Source of the DNA: Pelagadaptatus aseana | GTDB taxonomy: Bacteria; Pseudomonadota; Gammaproteobacteria; Pseudomonadales; Cellvibrionaceae | Assembly: GCA_040365065.1 (NCBI GenBank) | Contig: BAABNI010000002.1 | Coordinates: 372,001-436,000, forward strand | Length of the DNA stretch: 64,000 nt | Direction: 5' to 3' | Shown here: piece after piece, positions 26,380-35,012 of the stretch | How the letters are laid out: each line of letters starts with the position of its first letter | How positions within the stretch are numbered: the first letter of the stretch is position 1 | Notes under the pieces: generated by a model | What the model saw: only the letters and a program-made list of their open reading frames with translations | What the model was told of the DNA's origin: nothing | Databases searched by the model: none | Made by a program: the position numbers and the translations under genes

Positions 26380-27555
26380 TTACGCGTTATTTTCGGCCTT
26401 CAGATAACGCTGGATAAATTCATCACGGGCCTGATGAAAAATACGCACGCCCTCTTCGTAGCCGCCCACAACAAAGTGATCGTTGGCGCCACTGCGCAGA
26501 GTCTTCTGAATATCTACGGAGATGGCCAGATCCTCTTTTTCAAACACCGTGCCCTGAATGTGCTCGAAACTGGCATCGAGCTTGGCTGCCACCTCATCGT
26601 TGGCAGGTGCCTCGGGGACCAACATCCGATGAACCACCCGCATCTGATCGGCGCCTACCGGGAACAGCGACATCTGTGAAATCCAGTGCGGGTGAAACAC
26701 CAGAATGGTATTGGGAAAAATATTGTAAAACAGGGTGGTATTAAGGCGCAGATCCCATTGCTCCGGGTCTTTTTTAATTTCTTCGGTCAGGGTTTTACGC
26801 CCACCCATTTGCCGCGTATGCGGGTAACAGTCGTCATAGATACTGGCATCGAGAAAAAATCGCGACAGACTATTTTTGTGCAGAGTCTTGAGGTGATAGC
26901 CCTCGGCGAAGGCATCCATCACCAGCTTCCAGTTGCACTCGTTTTGTAAGGCAACGCGCTTGTGCATGACCTGACCAGCAAACTCAAACCCCTCCAGATC
27001 CGACACGATGGACTCCCCCAAAAAGCCATCCACATCCAATGGCTCGTCGGGATCACCATCAATCACAACCCAGATAAAACCATGCTTCTGGGCAAACTGC
27101 ACCGGGACCAGATTCAGTTTGGAAAAGTCTTCGTCGCCAAACAGCTCTTTTTCCGGTACCGCCGCCAGACTGCCATCGAGCTTAAAACTCCAGGCGTGAT
27201 AGGGGCAAACCAATAACCGCTTGCACTGCCCCTTTTCACCTTGTAATAAACGGGCACCCCGATGGCGGCAGGCATTCACCAGAACCCGCAGCTCGCCACT
27301 GTGATCTCTGAGGATAATCAACGGTACCCCGTCAATCTCTTCTGTCACATAGTTACCGGGCTCAGCCACCTCCGTTACATGGGCCACTATAGTGGGCACC
27401 TTGCGAAATATGGCCTTCTGCTCAAGGATGAGTTCATCGGTTTCGAAATAGCGTTTAACATCAATACGATGATTGACTGAGGGCATCTCATCGAGGGTTT
27501 TGTTGGCGGCGCCAACCACTCTTTCAATCAGATTGATCTGTCTTTCCTTTTTCAT
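26380..27555 (-). CDS. Rieske non-haem iron oxygenase, alpha subunit type
   Basis: A 391-residue ring-hydroxylating-type oxygenase. The Rieske [2Fe-2S] ligands are Cys96/His98 (CRHRG) and Cys117/His120 (CPYHAW). The mononuclear iron site is in DAFAEGYHLKTLH (about 216-228), and the Asp that bridges the two centres lies in the same segment. No beta subunit, ferredoxin or reductase gene is nearby, so it is probably a homo-oligomer that borrows electron donors. The substrate (aromatic, quaternary amine or steroid-like) cannot be read from sequence. Confidence 0.87.
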   Translation of the reverse strand: MKKERQINLIERVVGAANKTLDEMPSVNHRIDVKRYFETDELILEQKAIFRKVPTIVAHVTEVAEPGNYVTEEIDGVPLIILRDHSGELRVLVNACRHRGARLLQGEKGQCKRLLVCPYHAWSFKLDGSLAAVPEKELFGDEDFSKLNLVPVQFAQKHGFIWVVIDGDPDEPLDVDGFLGESIVSDLEGFEFAGQVMHKRVALQNECNWKLVMDAFAEGYHLKTLHKNSLSRFFLDASIYDDCYPHTRQMGGRKTLTEEIKKDPEQWDLRLNTTLFYNIFPNTILVFHPHWISQMSLFPVGADQMRVVHRMLVPEAPANDEVAAKLDASFEHIQGTVFEKEDLAISVDIQKTLRSGANDHFVVGGYEEGVRIFHQARDEFIQRYLKAENNA

Positions 27556-27815
27556 TGCACCGCACCGCCTGTCGTTAATCCTTTGCCATTATCATCTGCC
27601 CCTGAGTCTATCAGTGCAACTGAATAGACTGCCAAACACCTTGATATTTTCTCTCCGACTGACCGCTGCACTGCACCAAAAAAGAACACAAAAAAATTAA
27701 GCCACCATAGCCGCACCAGTCTGGCGCACCCACACACATGATGCAGATTGAGCCGTGCAGAAGCCTGCATTTACCGCTACCCTGAGCCCATTCACGCTTA
27801 TGGAGCTCTTCACCT

Positions 27816-28631
27816 ATGACCGCCAGACTGATCGTCTCTACCGACCTCGATGGCACCTTACTGGACCATTTCAACTACAGTTTTGAGGCCGCAGCGCCCG
27901 CCATGCAAAGGCTTGAAAGCCAGGGCATTCCCATCATCATCAACACCAGCAAAACCTTCAGCGAAGTGCTGTTACTGCGCCAACAGATGGGTAATCACCA
28001 CCCGTTTATTGTCGAGAACGGCTCGGGCATTGTTGTCCCCAATGACTATTTTGACGCACTACCCGAGTCCGCCAGACCCTATGGCGACTATCATCTGATC
28101 GATTTTGGTGCCGATTACGCCAGCCTCTGCCGACACTTGAGCAAGCTGAAATCGCGCTATCAATTTACCGGCTTCAGCGATATGAACGACGAACAAATTC
28201 AGGCCCACACCAACCTGCCTCTGGAAAACGCCCATTTGGCAAAACAGCGCCTGTTCAGTGAACCCCTGATCTGGCAGGACAGTGACGATGCCCGCACGGC
28301 CTTTATCAGCGAACTGGCTGAAGCCGGCATACAGGCGCTGCAGGGCGGGCGCTTTCTCCACGTCATGGCGCCAACCGACAAGGGTAAAAGCCTGCAAACC
28401 CTGAAAACGCTTTATGAAACACAATGGCAAACAAATTGCTTTACTGTAGCTCTGGGTGACAGTGCGAACGACATTGCCATGTTGGAACAAGCCGATATAG
28501 CGGTGATTGTCCGCTCCCCCAAGCACCCGCCACTGACGGTCAGTGGTCGGCAACAAACCATAATTACAGACGACATGGGTCCGACTGGCTGGAATCAGGC
28601 CATAGGGTCCATACTCGATGAGCGACTTTAG
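27816..28631 (+). CDS. glucosyl/mannosyl-3-phosphoglycerate phosphatase (HAD family)
   Basis: A 271-residue phosphatase of the HAD-IIB MPGP family. It shows the nucleophile motif STDLDGTLLDH (8-18), the second motif INTSKTFSEV, the cap-side ENGSGIVVP and the metal motif LGDSANDIAMLEQAD. The family dephosphorylates mannosyl- or glucosyl-3-phosphoglycerate. The next gene encodes a glucosyl-3-phosphoglycerate synthase, so its product is expected to be glucosylglycerate, a compatible solute. First gene of a three-gene operon, with gaps of 25 and 36 bp. Confidence 0.85.
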   Translation: MTARLIVSTDLDGTLLDHFNYSFEAAAPAMQRLESQGIPIIINTSKTFSEVLLLRQQMGNHHPFIVENGSGIVVPNDYFDALPESARPYGDYHLIDFGADYASLCRHLSKLKSRYQFTGFSDMNDEQIQAHTNLPLENAHLAKQRLFSEPLIWQDSDDARTAFISELAEAGIQALQGGRFLHVMAPTDKGKSLQTLKTLYETQWQTNCFTVALGDSANDIAMLEQADIAVIVRSPKHPPLTVSGRQQTIITDDMGPTGWNQAIGSILDERL

Positions 28632-28656
28632 TAGATAACACAACGGGACTGACAAC

Positions 28657-29883
28657 ATGGGCGACTTTTACCAGAATGGAATCATCACCACCCTGCACAA
28701 TCTTTCACGCAGGCCGCTGGAAGAAATGGAACAGGAGCTGCAACGGTTTTCCGAAAAGCGCCCCATGTCACTGGTGTTACCCTCGCTGTATTCCGAGCTG
28801 CAGGGTGAAGCCCTGCCCCACATCATCAAGGAGTTGAAAGGCGCCAGTTATCTCGGCGAAGTGATCATCGGTCTGGACCGCGCCAGTGAAGACGAATACC
28901 GCCATGCGCTGGAATTTTTTGGTGAGTTACCCCAGCACCATCGCGTGCTCTGGAACGAAGGACCAAGACTGCAGGCCATTGATGCCAAGCTACAGGAGCA
29001 GGGGCTGGCGCCCAGAGAACTGGGCAAAGGCCGCAACGTCTGGTACTGCCTGGGCTACGCTCTGGCATCCGGCAAGTCCGAGGCCATTGCGTTGCATGAC
29101 TGCGACATTGTCACCTACGAGAGAGGCTTATTGGCCAAATTGATTTACCCGGTGGCCAACCCTAGTTTCAACTACGAATTCTGCAAAGGCTATTATGCGC
29201 GGGTTGCCGATGGCAAGATCAATGGTCGGGTCAGCCGTTTATTGGTGACACCACTGATCCGTGCACTCAAGAAAACCATCGGCAACATGGACTATCTGGA
29301 TTATCTGGACAGCTACCGCTACCCACTGGCCGGTGAGTTTTCTTTCCGCCGCGACGTTATTAACGATCTGCGCATTCCCAGTGACTGGGGGCTGGAAATT
29401 GGCGTTCTGTCGGAGATGAAACGCAACTACGCCACCAACCGTCTGTGCCAGGTAGACATCGCTGATATCTACGACCACAAACATCAGGACCTGTCGCTGA
29501 ATAACGATCAGGGCGGCCTGTCTAAAATGTCCATCGACATTTCCAAAGCCATGTTCCGCAAGCTCGCCACCTATGGCGTGGTGTTTAACGAGGAAACCTT
29601 CCGTTCCATCAAGGCCAGTTACTTCCGCATCGCACTGGATTTTGTCGAAACCTACAAAAATGATGCCGAGATTAACGGCCTGAAACTGGATATCCATCAG
29701 GAGGAAAGTGCCGTGGAGCTGTTTTCAGAGAACATCATGAAAGCCGGCGATCGCTTCCTCAACAGCCCCATGGAGAAGCCCTTTATCCCAAGCTGGAGCC
29801 GGGTGCAAAGTGCGATACCGGATATTTTTGAACAACTCAGAGAAGCCGTTGAAGCCGATCACGAAGAATTTCTGAACCAATAA
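28657..29883 (+). CDS. gpgS: glucosyl-3-phosphoglycerate synthase
   Basis: Glycosyltransferase (GT81-like) of 408 residues that joins glucose from a nucleotide sugar to 3-phosphoglycerate. The metal/nucleotide motif is HDCDIVTY (about 147-154), preceded by the conserved GKGRNVWYCLGYALASGKS. The block YRYPLAGEFSFRRDV and the following DWGLEIGVLSEM fit GpgS. Its neighbours are the matching phosphatase and a GH13_18 phosphorylase, so synthesis and reuse of the solute are encoded together. Confidence 0.85.
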   Translation: MGDFYQNGIITTLHNLSRRPLEEMEQELQRFSEKRPMSLVLPSLYSELQGEALPHIIKELKGASYLGEVIIGLDRASEDEYRHALEFFGELPQHHRVLWNEGPRLQAIDAKLQEQGLAPRELGKGRNVWYCLGYALASGKSEAIALHDCDIVTYERGLLAKLIYPVANPSFNYEFCKGYYARVADGKINGRVSRLLVTPLIRALKKTIGNMDYLDYLDSYRYPLAGEFSFRRDVINDLRIPSDWGLEIGVLSEMKRNYATNRLCQVDIADIYDHKHQDLSLNNDQGGLSKMSIDISKAMFRKLATYGVVFNEETFRSIKASYFRIALDFVETYKNDAEINGLKLDIHQEESAVELFSENIMKAGDRFLNSPMEKPFIPSWSRVQSAIPDIFEQLREAVEADHEEFLNQ

Positions 29884-29919
29884 TCAACCAACAGATACTG
29901 CCGAAAGAGAACCACAGCA

Positions 29920-31665
29920 ATGCCCGAGACCAGAGCCCTGGACGATGTTATTTACCAGCTTAAAGACCATCTGGACTTTATTTATCCCAATCTGGACAAC
30001 ACAGAACTGGTCAATGAAATGGTGCGCACCATGCGCTTTGGTGAAACCTGCCACAAGGTTCAACGCCATCAGAACTTGTGGGATGAATCAGACATCACCA
30101 TGATCACCTATGGTGACAGCATTCGCAGCGGCGAAGAAAAACCGCTGCTGACACTGTACCATTTTCTCAACAAGCATCTGCAGGATCAGATCAGCATTGT
30201 TCATCTGTTACCCTTCTTTCCATGGAGCTCAGACGATGGCTTTTCGGTGATCAACTACACCGCCGTCAACGATTGTCTGGGAGACTGGACATACATTCGC
30301 GGTTTGGCCAGCCGCTACAAAGTCATGGCCGACCTGGTGGTCAATCACTGCTCGGCTCGCAGCCTCTGGTTTGACAACTTTATTAAAGGCGAAGAACCGG
30401 GCAAGGGTTATTTTTTCACCGCCTCCCCCGACGACGACACCAGTCTGGTTGTGCGACCCAGGACCAACGATCTGCTGCGTCCGGTGGAAACCAGCGAGGG
30501 TACCCAACACGTCTGGTGTACCTTCAGTGATGATCAGGTCGATCTCAACTTCAAGAACCCGCAGGTATTAATGGAGTTCTGCAAAATTCTGCGGTTCTAT
30601 CTGGATGAAGGTGTTTCCATTTTCCGCCTCGACGCCATCGCCTTTGTCTGGAAAGAAATTGGCAGTAACTGTCTAAACCTGCCCCAGACCCATGAGATCG
30701 TCAGGCTGCTGCGAACACTGGTGGAGCACGCCAACCCCAATGCCGTGATCATCACCGAAACCAATATCCCCAATCAGGAAAATCTGTCTTACTTCGGCAA
30801 CACCAACGAAGCGCACTGGATTTATAATTTCTCTCTACCACCGCTGCTGTTGAATACTCTTGTGAGTGGCAGTTGCCGGTACCTGAACAACTGGATGATG
30901 GGCATGCCACCAGCCCGTCACGGCACCACCTACTTTAACTTTATCGCCAGTCACGATGGCATTGGTCTGCGCCCCGCCGAAGGCATTCTCACCGATGAGG
31001 AAGTGGACACCCTGATTGAAACCATGGAATCGTTTGGCGGCAAAATCTCCTGGCGCTCACTCAATGATGGCGGCCGCCGCCCCTATGAGATCAACATCAG
31101 CCTGATCGATGCCCTGAAGGGAACCACCAAAGGTCCGGACGCGTATCAAATTGATCGCTTTGTGTGCGCTCACGCCATCATGCTGGCACTGGAAGGGGTT
31201 CCGGCGTTTTATATCCACAGTCTGCTGGGCACTGAAAACGATTATGAGCGGGTTGAGCATACCAACCACAACCGCCACATCAATCGCCACCAATGGCAAC
31301 TAGACAAACTCAACGACGCACTGGGTGATTCTCTGCGACACCACCGCACGGTGCTGGAGCGATTAAAAGCGTTGATTGATATCCGCAGTAAGCAATCGGC
31401 GTTTCACCCCAACGCGGTACAGTTTACCTTGCACATCAGCGATCAGATTTTTGGCTTCTGGCGCCATAGTCTCGACCGCACCCAGTGTATTTTTGTCCTG
31501 AACAATATTTCCGATCAGCCTCAGGAACTGCCACTGGCGCGCATCAATCTGGTGAATACCGAAGAGTGGACCGATTTGATTTCCGGAGAGAGTTTTCAGG
31601 ATCACCACGAAAACCTGACGTTACAGCCCTATCAAACTCTGTGGTTAACCAATCTGCGGCACTGA
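29920..31665 (+). CDS. glucosylglycerate/sucrose phosphorylase (GH13_18)
   Basis: A 581-residue glycoside phosphorylase of the sucrose phosphorylase subfamily. The three acidic residues are Asp238 (FRLDAIAFVWK, nucleophile), Glu280 (IITETNIP, acid/base) and Asp346 (IASHDGIGLRP). GH13_18 includes sucrose phosphorylase and glucosylglycerate phosphorylase, the latter known from Meiothermus and E. coli YcjM. Directly behind the genes that make glucosylglycerate, phosphorolysis of glucosylglycerate to glucose 1-phosphate and glycerate is the best guess. Sucrose as substrate is not excluded. Confidence 0.83.
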   Translation: MPETRALDDVIYQLKDHLDFIYPNLDNTELVNEMVRTMRFGETCHKVQRHQNLWDESDITMITYGDSIRSGEEKPLLTLYHFLNKHLQDQISIVHLLPFFPWSSDDGFSVINYTAVNDCLGDWTYIRGLASRYKVMADLVVNHCSARSLWFDNFIKGEEPGKGYFFTASPDDDTSLVVRPRTNDLLRPVETSEGTQHVWCTFSDDQVDLNFKNPQVLMEFCKILRFYLDEGVSIFRLDAIAFVWKEIGSNCLNLPQTHEIVRLLRTLVEHANPNAVIITETNIPNQENLSYFGNTNEAHWIYNFSLPPLLLNTLVSGSCRYLNNWMMGMPPARHGTTYFNFIASHDGIGLRPAEGILTDEEVDTLIETMESFGGKISWRSLNDGGRRPYEINISLIDALKGTTKGPDAYQIDRFVCAHAIMLALEGVPAFYIHSLLGTENDYERVEHTNHNRHINRHQWQLDKLNDALGDSLRHHRTVLERLKALIDIRSKQSAFHPNAVQFTLHISDQIFGFWRHSLDRTQCIFVLNNISDQPQELPLARINLVNTEEWTDLISGESFQDHHENLTLQPYQTLWLTNLRH

Positions 31666-31677
31666 TCGCGCCGGAGG

Positions 31678-32988
31678 TCAGACCAGTTCACTGCCCCCTT
31701 CACGAATTGCGGTCTGGTAGAGCTCGTTCTTATTGACCCGCACCAGATTGTAGATGGTCGAATCGATCTGACCTTTGGCGTCCATCTCATCCATGATGGC
31801 CAATACATCGTCCACCTCCAGACGATCGCGATAGGGACGTTTCTGGCACAATGCCTGAAAAATATCGGCGATGGATAACACCCGGGTGGGCAGATCGATG
31901 CGATCACCACTCCAGCCAAACGGGTATCCGGAGCCATCCAGCTTTTCGTGGTGCTCCGCGGCCCACTTGGCAATCGGAGTATTGGGAAAGATCGCTTTTA
32001 AGACCCGTTTACTATCCAGTGTGTGAGACCGCATTTGTGCCGCTTCCTCATCGGACAGTCGGCCGGGCTTTTCAAGAATTTCATCAGGCGTTCGCAGTTT
32101 GCCAACATCGTGTAACAAACCGGCAATACGAAGAATACGGCGCTGGTAATAATCCATCCCCGCCAACCCGGCAATGGAATAGGCAAGATCGGCAACCCGC
32201 AAACTGTGGTAGTGGGTAAAGGGGCTTTTGGCATCGACAATCAATGAAATCAATTCCCCGAGAGATTCAATTTCATCAAAACTCAGACTCACCTGATAAT
32301 CGCTGGAATCGAGTGTTTCAAAAATGGCATCATCGAGGAATTCATCGCGCAGCTCCAACCAGAAACTGTCTTTCTCCGCAGCCTGTTTAGCCGCTGCAAA
32401 CAAATGATCGGCGAACAATAAATCAGCATGAGGTTCCAGCTCTGCCAGAATCTCGCGCTTATTGAGCAGCACCTGATGAAATGAATGACGGGCGACAAAA
32501 CGTACGTGAACCACATCTAGGCGATCGGCGAGAAAAATCAGATTGGCGTATTCACGGGTGTCACGATCCAGATGCTCCGGCATATTGCGCCAGCGGGTAT
32601 GGTGATAGCGAACGGCCTCAGCGTATTCCTGAAATGGAGGAAAGCTGCGCAGGAAATAGTCACCCCGCTCGCAATGGTGTTCGGCGCCATCCCACTCCAT
32701 TTCATCCACCAGTTTTTTGTGCACCACAGTGGAAGAAACGCCACAATCGTGCAGCATCCCGGCCAACAATACAAAGTGGCGGCGCTCCCGCTCCCAGCCC
32801 AACAAATGGGCAATACGATGACAAATCAAGCCCACACGGCGCCCGTGACTGCGGTCATTAACGCCAACATAATCTAGCGCTTTGGTGACCGTATGGGCCG
32901 CTCGCCCAAGGTCAATATCCATACCCACAAAAGCACCGACGGACTGATCAAAGGCATCAAACATGGTTTCAGGGAGGCTTACTGACAT
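31678..32988 (-). CDS. HD plus HD-GYP domain protein
   Basis: A 436-residue cytoplasmic protein with two HD-type domains. The first (about 45-170) has LHDCGVSS and RYHHTRW and is divergent. The second (about 250-420) is a complete HD-GYP domain with LLHDVGKLRTP and HHEKLDGSGYPFG, expected to hydrolyse c-di-GMP. Last gene of the minus-strand signalling group, 59 bp after the EAL-REC gene, and convergent with the phosphorylase gene at a 12-bp gap. Confidence 0.87.
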   Translation of the reverse strand: MSVSLPETMFDAFDQSVGAFVGMDIDLGRAAHTVTKALDYVGVNDRSHGRRVGLICHRIAHLLGWERERRHFVLLAGMLHDCGVSSTVVHKKLVDEMEWDGAEHHCERGDYFLRSFPPFQEYAEAVRYHHTRWRNMPEHLDRDTREYANLIFLADRLDVVHVRFVARHSFHQVLLNKREILAELEPHADLLFADHLFAAAKQAAEKDSFWLELRDEFLDDAIFETLDSSDYQVSLSFDEIESLGELISLIVDAKSPFTHYHSLRVADLAYSIAGLAGMDYYQRRILRIAGLLHDVGKLRTPDEILEKPGRLSDEEAAQMRSHTLDSKRVLKAIFPNTPIAKWAAEHHEKLDGSGYPFGWSGDRIDLPTRVLSIADIFQALCQKRPYRDRLEVDDVLAIMDEMDAKGQIDSTIYNLVRVNKNELYQTAIREGGSELV

Positions 32989-33047
32989 ACTGCTACACCG
33001 ATGGCTCTGTCACTGCGAGAGAGCCTTTTAAAAAAGCAGGGATTATA

Positions 33048-35012
33048 TCAAAACAGTTCAATATCGTCGCCATCATCGAACAATTCAATATCCTCAACCT
33101 CGCTCTCAGTCACTTCGGTATCACGCTGAACCGCCACCAGTTTATCCACTGAGGAAGAAACCCGGGCAACCAGAGCCTCGGTGGAGTCACCTTGAGAGGC
33201 ATGTTCGGCCAGAGCCTCCTGAATAATGCTGGTGAGATAGCTCTCCTGCTCACTGGTCAGATCCAGCACATGAAAGCTCATCTTTACATCCTCGCCTATT
33301 TTCTCAATCAGGCGCTCACGATCGCTGTGACTGGCCTCCAGAGAAGCGGCCGCCTGACCAGCGGCTTCGGTCAGCTCCATGGCGATGGCTTCCAGAGCTT
33401 GTGCCTGAATAATGGCACGGTAGCGAGATTCCATGCCCTCAACCAAAGCCGCGACATAATCGCGGACCTGGCCCGCGAGACTTTCCTCTTCGGGCATGTT
33501 CTTGATCAGAAACGACACGTGGTTATCGTTCACCATCAAACGCGAACCAAATGCATAGAGCCGGCCTTTTTCCCTGAGAATTTCATAGACGTTAATTTCT
33601 GTCGGACTGCAGCTGATACCACTGCAATCAAAACTGTAAGTCGCCCCCTTCTGACGGAAAATAACCGACGACTGCAGTCCCTGATTGCCCATAAATTTGA
33701 AAAAAGCTCTGGCGATTGTCGATTCATCCCGGGCATGGGAGACATCTTTCATAAACTGCACAATTTCGCCATAACGGGATGCATCGCGCATCGACTGAAA
33801 GGCCAACACCTCGGTATCACTGAGACTTGCCGATATGGCCGAACGCTTTTTGTGGTAACCGGCAATGCGGTCGATTTTGGTCACCAGGTCGACCAGAGCC
33901 AGTGGTTTTTTGAGAAAATCAATGGCACCGGCCAGATAAGAGGCAACGCGATTATCTTTCGAGTCATCGCCACTCATCATTACAATACTGATGTGACTCT
34001 CTTCGTAATCGCTGGAGATCTGTTGGGCAATATTCAACCCGGATCCTTCAGGCAGATGAATATCAATCAGCACAATGTTGGGCTCCTGCTGTTTGATGAT
34101 TTCCAGCGCGTCCATTTCATTTGTAGCAAACAGCAATTTGTAATTGGCGGACAGAATTTCCCCTATCAAATCCTGATAGATCAGATCGTCCTCGACGATC
34201 AGAACCTTGACCTGATGCAAATCATCATTGGCCGGAGCAATCTCTCCGGTCTCTGATCGCACCTGTTCCGGCTGCAGATAATCGGAGAAAAAATAACCTT
34301 GCGCATAATCAAAGCCGGATTTAAGAATAATCTCCTGTTCTTCGGATGTTTCAACCCCTACCGCCGTGGTGCTGATCGAAAAACGCTGAGCCTGAGAGGC
34401 CATCTTTTTTAATAATGAGTGCTGGGTAGCCTGCTGGGTGGTTTTCATAATCACCGAGCGGGAAATCTTCAGCTCCTCAACCGGCAAGCGGGATACCTCA
34501 TCGACCGACAATTTCAAACCCGCATGAATTTCTGCGGCAAAATAAAATCCCGCCAACTTCATTTTATCCAGAGCGGGTTTCACCCGCTCCAGCAGTTCGG
34601 GGTCATCCACACCAATATCAAATGAAATCGCGCTGGGCTGAATATTTCTGGCCGCAACCAGCTTACAGACAGAATCGACAAATGCCGGTTCTTCCAGTGC
34701 CGTCAAATCAAGATTGATGCTGATACCGATTTCATTATTGCTTAAACGCGCTTCAAGATCCGTTAATACCTTGTTGAGAATCTTTATGGCAAAGTCTCCC
34801 ACCAATCCCAGGCTGCGAATCTCCTTAAGGAACATCATCACCGGTACATTGGTGTGCTCAATTTCCAGTCTTGAAAAGACTTCGTAACCCAGAAGCTGAC
34901 CACTGCTGAGTTCGATCTTCTCCTGATAGACCACTCTGAACATGTCCTCATTAAAGGCTTTGAGCAACATTTCCGGACTGAGGGTAAACGACTCATCAAT
35001 CACATTATTCAC
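33048..35012 (-). CDS. degenerate EAL domain fused to a receiver domain
   Basis: A 654-residue protein. Residues about 15-260 are an EAL fold in which the catalytic motifs are lost: YEVFSRLE for EALxR, FDIGVDD for the ELTE block, FAAEIHAG for DDFG, LKISRS for the KID block and VGVE for EGVE. It should bind rather than cut c-di-GMP, or act through contacts. A receiver domain follows (about 270-385) with an intact VEDD, LIDIHLPEG and FLKKPL. The C-terminal third has no domain I recognise, and the protein ends in a doubled DIELF motif. It starts with GTG and overlaps the upstream gene by 8 bp. Confidence 0.85.
   Translation of the reverse strand: MNNVIDESFTLSPEMLLKAFNEDMFRVVYQEKIELSSGQLLGYEVFSRLEIEHTNVPVMMFLKEIRSLGLVGDFAIKILNKVLTDLEARLSNNEIGISINLDLTALEEPAFVDSVCKLVAARNIQPSAISFDIGVDDPELLERVKPALDKMKLAGFYFAAEIHAGLKLSVDEVSRLPVEELKISRSVIMKTTQQATQHSLLKKMASQAQRFSISTTAVGVETSEEQEIILKSGFDYAQGYFFSDYLQPEQVRSETGEIAPANDDLHQVKVLIVEDDLIYQDLIGEILSANYKLLFATNEMDALEIIKQQEPNIVLIDIHLPEGSGLNIAQQISSDYEESHISIVMMSGDDSKDNRVASYLAGAIDFLKKPLALVDLVTKIDRIAGYHKKRSAISASLSDTEVLAFQSMRDASRYGEIVQFMKDVSHARDESTIARAFFKFMGNQGLQSSVIFRQKGATYSFDCSGISCSPTEINVYEILREKGRLYAFGSRLMVNDNHVSFLIKNMPEEESLAGQVRDYVAALVEGMESRYRAIIQAQALEAIAMELTEAAGQAAASLEASHSDRERLIEKIGEDVKMSFHVLDLTSEQESYLTSIIQEALAEHASQGDSTEALVARVSSSVDKLVAVQRDTEVTESEVEDIELFDDGDDIELF

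Noticed and set aside
33192..34256. Plus-strand open frame opposite the EAL-REC gene
   Set aside because: The minus-strand gene has a clear receiver domain and operon overlaps. The plus frame shows no ribosome site or domain.
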